A stretch of 64,000 bases of DNA, taken from NCBI GenBank assembly GCA_949752735.1, contig OX457043.1, forward strand, positions 41,420,587 to 41,484,586, read 5' to 3'. Source of the DNA: Lumbricus terrestris (taxonomy: Eukaryota; Annelida; Clitellata; Crassiclitellata; Lumbricidae). Below the pieces are notes generated by a model. That model made no database searches. It was not told the origin of the DNA and saw only the letters and a list, made by a program, of their open reading frames with translations. Shown here piece after piece: positions 62,576 to 64,000 of this stretch (position 1 is the stretch's first letter; each line of letters begins with the position of its first letter). The position numbers were made by a program, and so were the translations under genes.

Positions 62576-64000
62576 TTTGGTGCCTTTACTTTAAACCATC
62601 CAGGCAAATACATAAAGTAAGTACCTGGTAACCAACTGCTGCTACTGCTGTTTAGCTTGAATTTAAAAGAACCAGGCAGATACACAGAGCACCAGGTATA
62701 TCGTATCACAATATTTCTTAGTTAGATAACAATTGCCAATATGTCAACAATCACAAACATTATGTTAGCCGAAGCAAGTGCCACGGTAAACCAGAACAAG
62801 CAAAAATGCTACAATAGTTCTCAAATTTTAGAAAAGTTAACATGTGAACCAAATTTGCATCGTCCACAGGCTGTCTCTTCCGTTAGCTGTTAAGATCGTT
62901 GTTAATTAATGTTAATTAAGATAACTGCGTAACTGTACACTGTAACTGGTTGCAGTCTGTCAACCAGCTCAAGGGCTAATTACAATCAGTTGAGTGCATA
63001 TGAACATGCAGGAATCATCATTTGTACTAAGTATATCAAACTTTGCACTGGTTGAATATTACAAACTTAGGCCAAAAAAAATAATGTTGTGTTTCCGGTA
63101 ACCCGACCGACCCTCTTTTATTGCCGCGACTCAAATAATTTTGTAAAATATTTTTATTTCAAAAAAATTTTTATTGAAAAAAAATATTTTAGTAAAAAAA
63201 AATTTTTTTTTTATTTGTTTTGACATAATACGCTGACATTGCCTTCCGTATAGAGTTGGATCTTAGGCCAAAAAACTAATGTTGTGTTTCCAGTAACCCG
63301 ACCGACTCACTTTTATTGCCGCAACTCGGAAAATTTTGTGGAATTTTTTTTAATTACACTGACATTGTCTCCCGTATATGAGATGCACAGTTGGAACATC
63401 ATAATTATAGCCTTCACTAAGCCAGGCGACGATCGTAAGCAGTCGTCTTTCAAGGTATATAATGATCTGCTAATTAGAGCAATCAATAGTTTCCCACGGT
63501 CAGTTTGACAAAGCAGGCGCTTGTGGGGTGGATGGGGGGGAGGGAGAAGAGTAATAGATCTAAAAGGAGGGTTTTCTCACGGTAGCTCTTTGCAGGCATT
63601 GAGTACAGGGCCATCTAGCCTGTAGCACATGATGGCTATACACAGCCTGCTGCAAGTTTATAGTTTAACTTGCTGTTTTTCCATCCTAAGACAGTCCATT
63701 TTTGCTCACTTTATTCCTAAGCTGGCTCTCTTGTGATCACTGTGCCCTCCTTTGCTCTCTGCCTCTTTCTGCTCTCTTTTGCTCACTGTGCTCTTGTGTT
63801 TACTGTGCCTTTTTGTGCTCAGAGTGCTCTCTTCTACTAACTCTGCTCTCTTCCGCTCACTGAGCAGTTCCCTTTTATTTCGAGCACCCTTTGGTGAAGA
63901 ATTTAACATTCATTCATTCAAGTATTTATATAGCACCTTTTCAAGTTAACTACTCAGAGGGGCTCCCGACTCCAGCATGGCCAAAAAGAACATTTTTGAA
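62576..64000. other. Noncoding DNA, repeat fragments
   Basis: Two direct copies of the GGCCAAAAAA ... GTTTCCGGTAACCCGACCGA element end at 63069-63112 and 63267-63305, with poly-T/A between them. The 63710-63850 stretch is CTCT/GCTC-rich low complexity. A tail-family repeat starts at 63905 and is cut by the window end. No exon was recognised. Confidence 0.5.

Overview
The window is eukaryotic genomic DNA from a marine invertebrate, most likely an echinoderm. The main reason is a 22-exon SLC44 gene with animal-type GT-AG introns of 0.2-8.6 kb. Supporting signs are dense tRNA-derived SINEs, LINE tails and cut-and-paste transposon families, plus the frequent motif TAGGCCTA. The organism is an inference; no species marker is present. 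There is no bacterial-type gene organisation, operon or CRISPR array.

Layout. 1-5.2 kb holds a minus-strand LTR-retrotransposon gag/protease-like ORF (4340-1761) with no pol domain in view. 5.2-8.9 kb is noncoding, with purine-rich DNA, SINE tails and a 350-bp tandem duplication. 8939-12178 is a nest of transposons: a hAT element holding a mariner remnant, which holds a second hAT element that itself carries an internal duplicate. The host gene SLC44A (choline transporter-like, CTL2/4/5 clade) starts about 490 bp further on. Its 22 coding exons run on the plus strand from 12671 to 52432 and join in frame to 728 codons plus a stop. The introns are filled with TIR elements whose target-site duplications can be read directly, SINEs, LINE 3' ends, a solo LTR, large microsatellites and an 86-bp satellite inside a TIR element.

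Downstream lies a repeat-poor stretch that may be a long 3' UTR (52433 to about 55.5 kb). Beyond it, on the minus strand and tail-to-tail with SLC44A, are the last five exons of a gene I cannot name (62355 to 56955, all junction phases consistent).

The most unusual observations concern SLC44A itself. The 3' splice site of exon 21 sits in a 29-bp tandem array that repeats the acceptor five times, and only the last copy keeps the reading frame. A perfect 60-bp piece of exon 13 is present again, inverted, in the next intron, so the pre-mRNA could fold across the exon's 5' splice site. A second theme is that several unrelated TIR families carry long G/C homopolymer runs or GGGT arrays just inside their termini.
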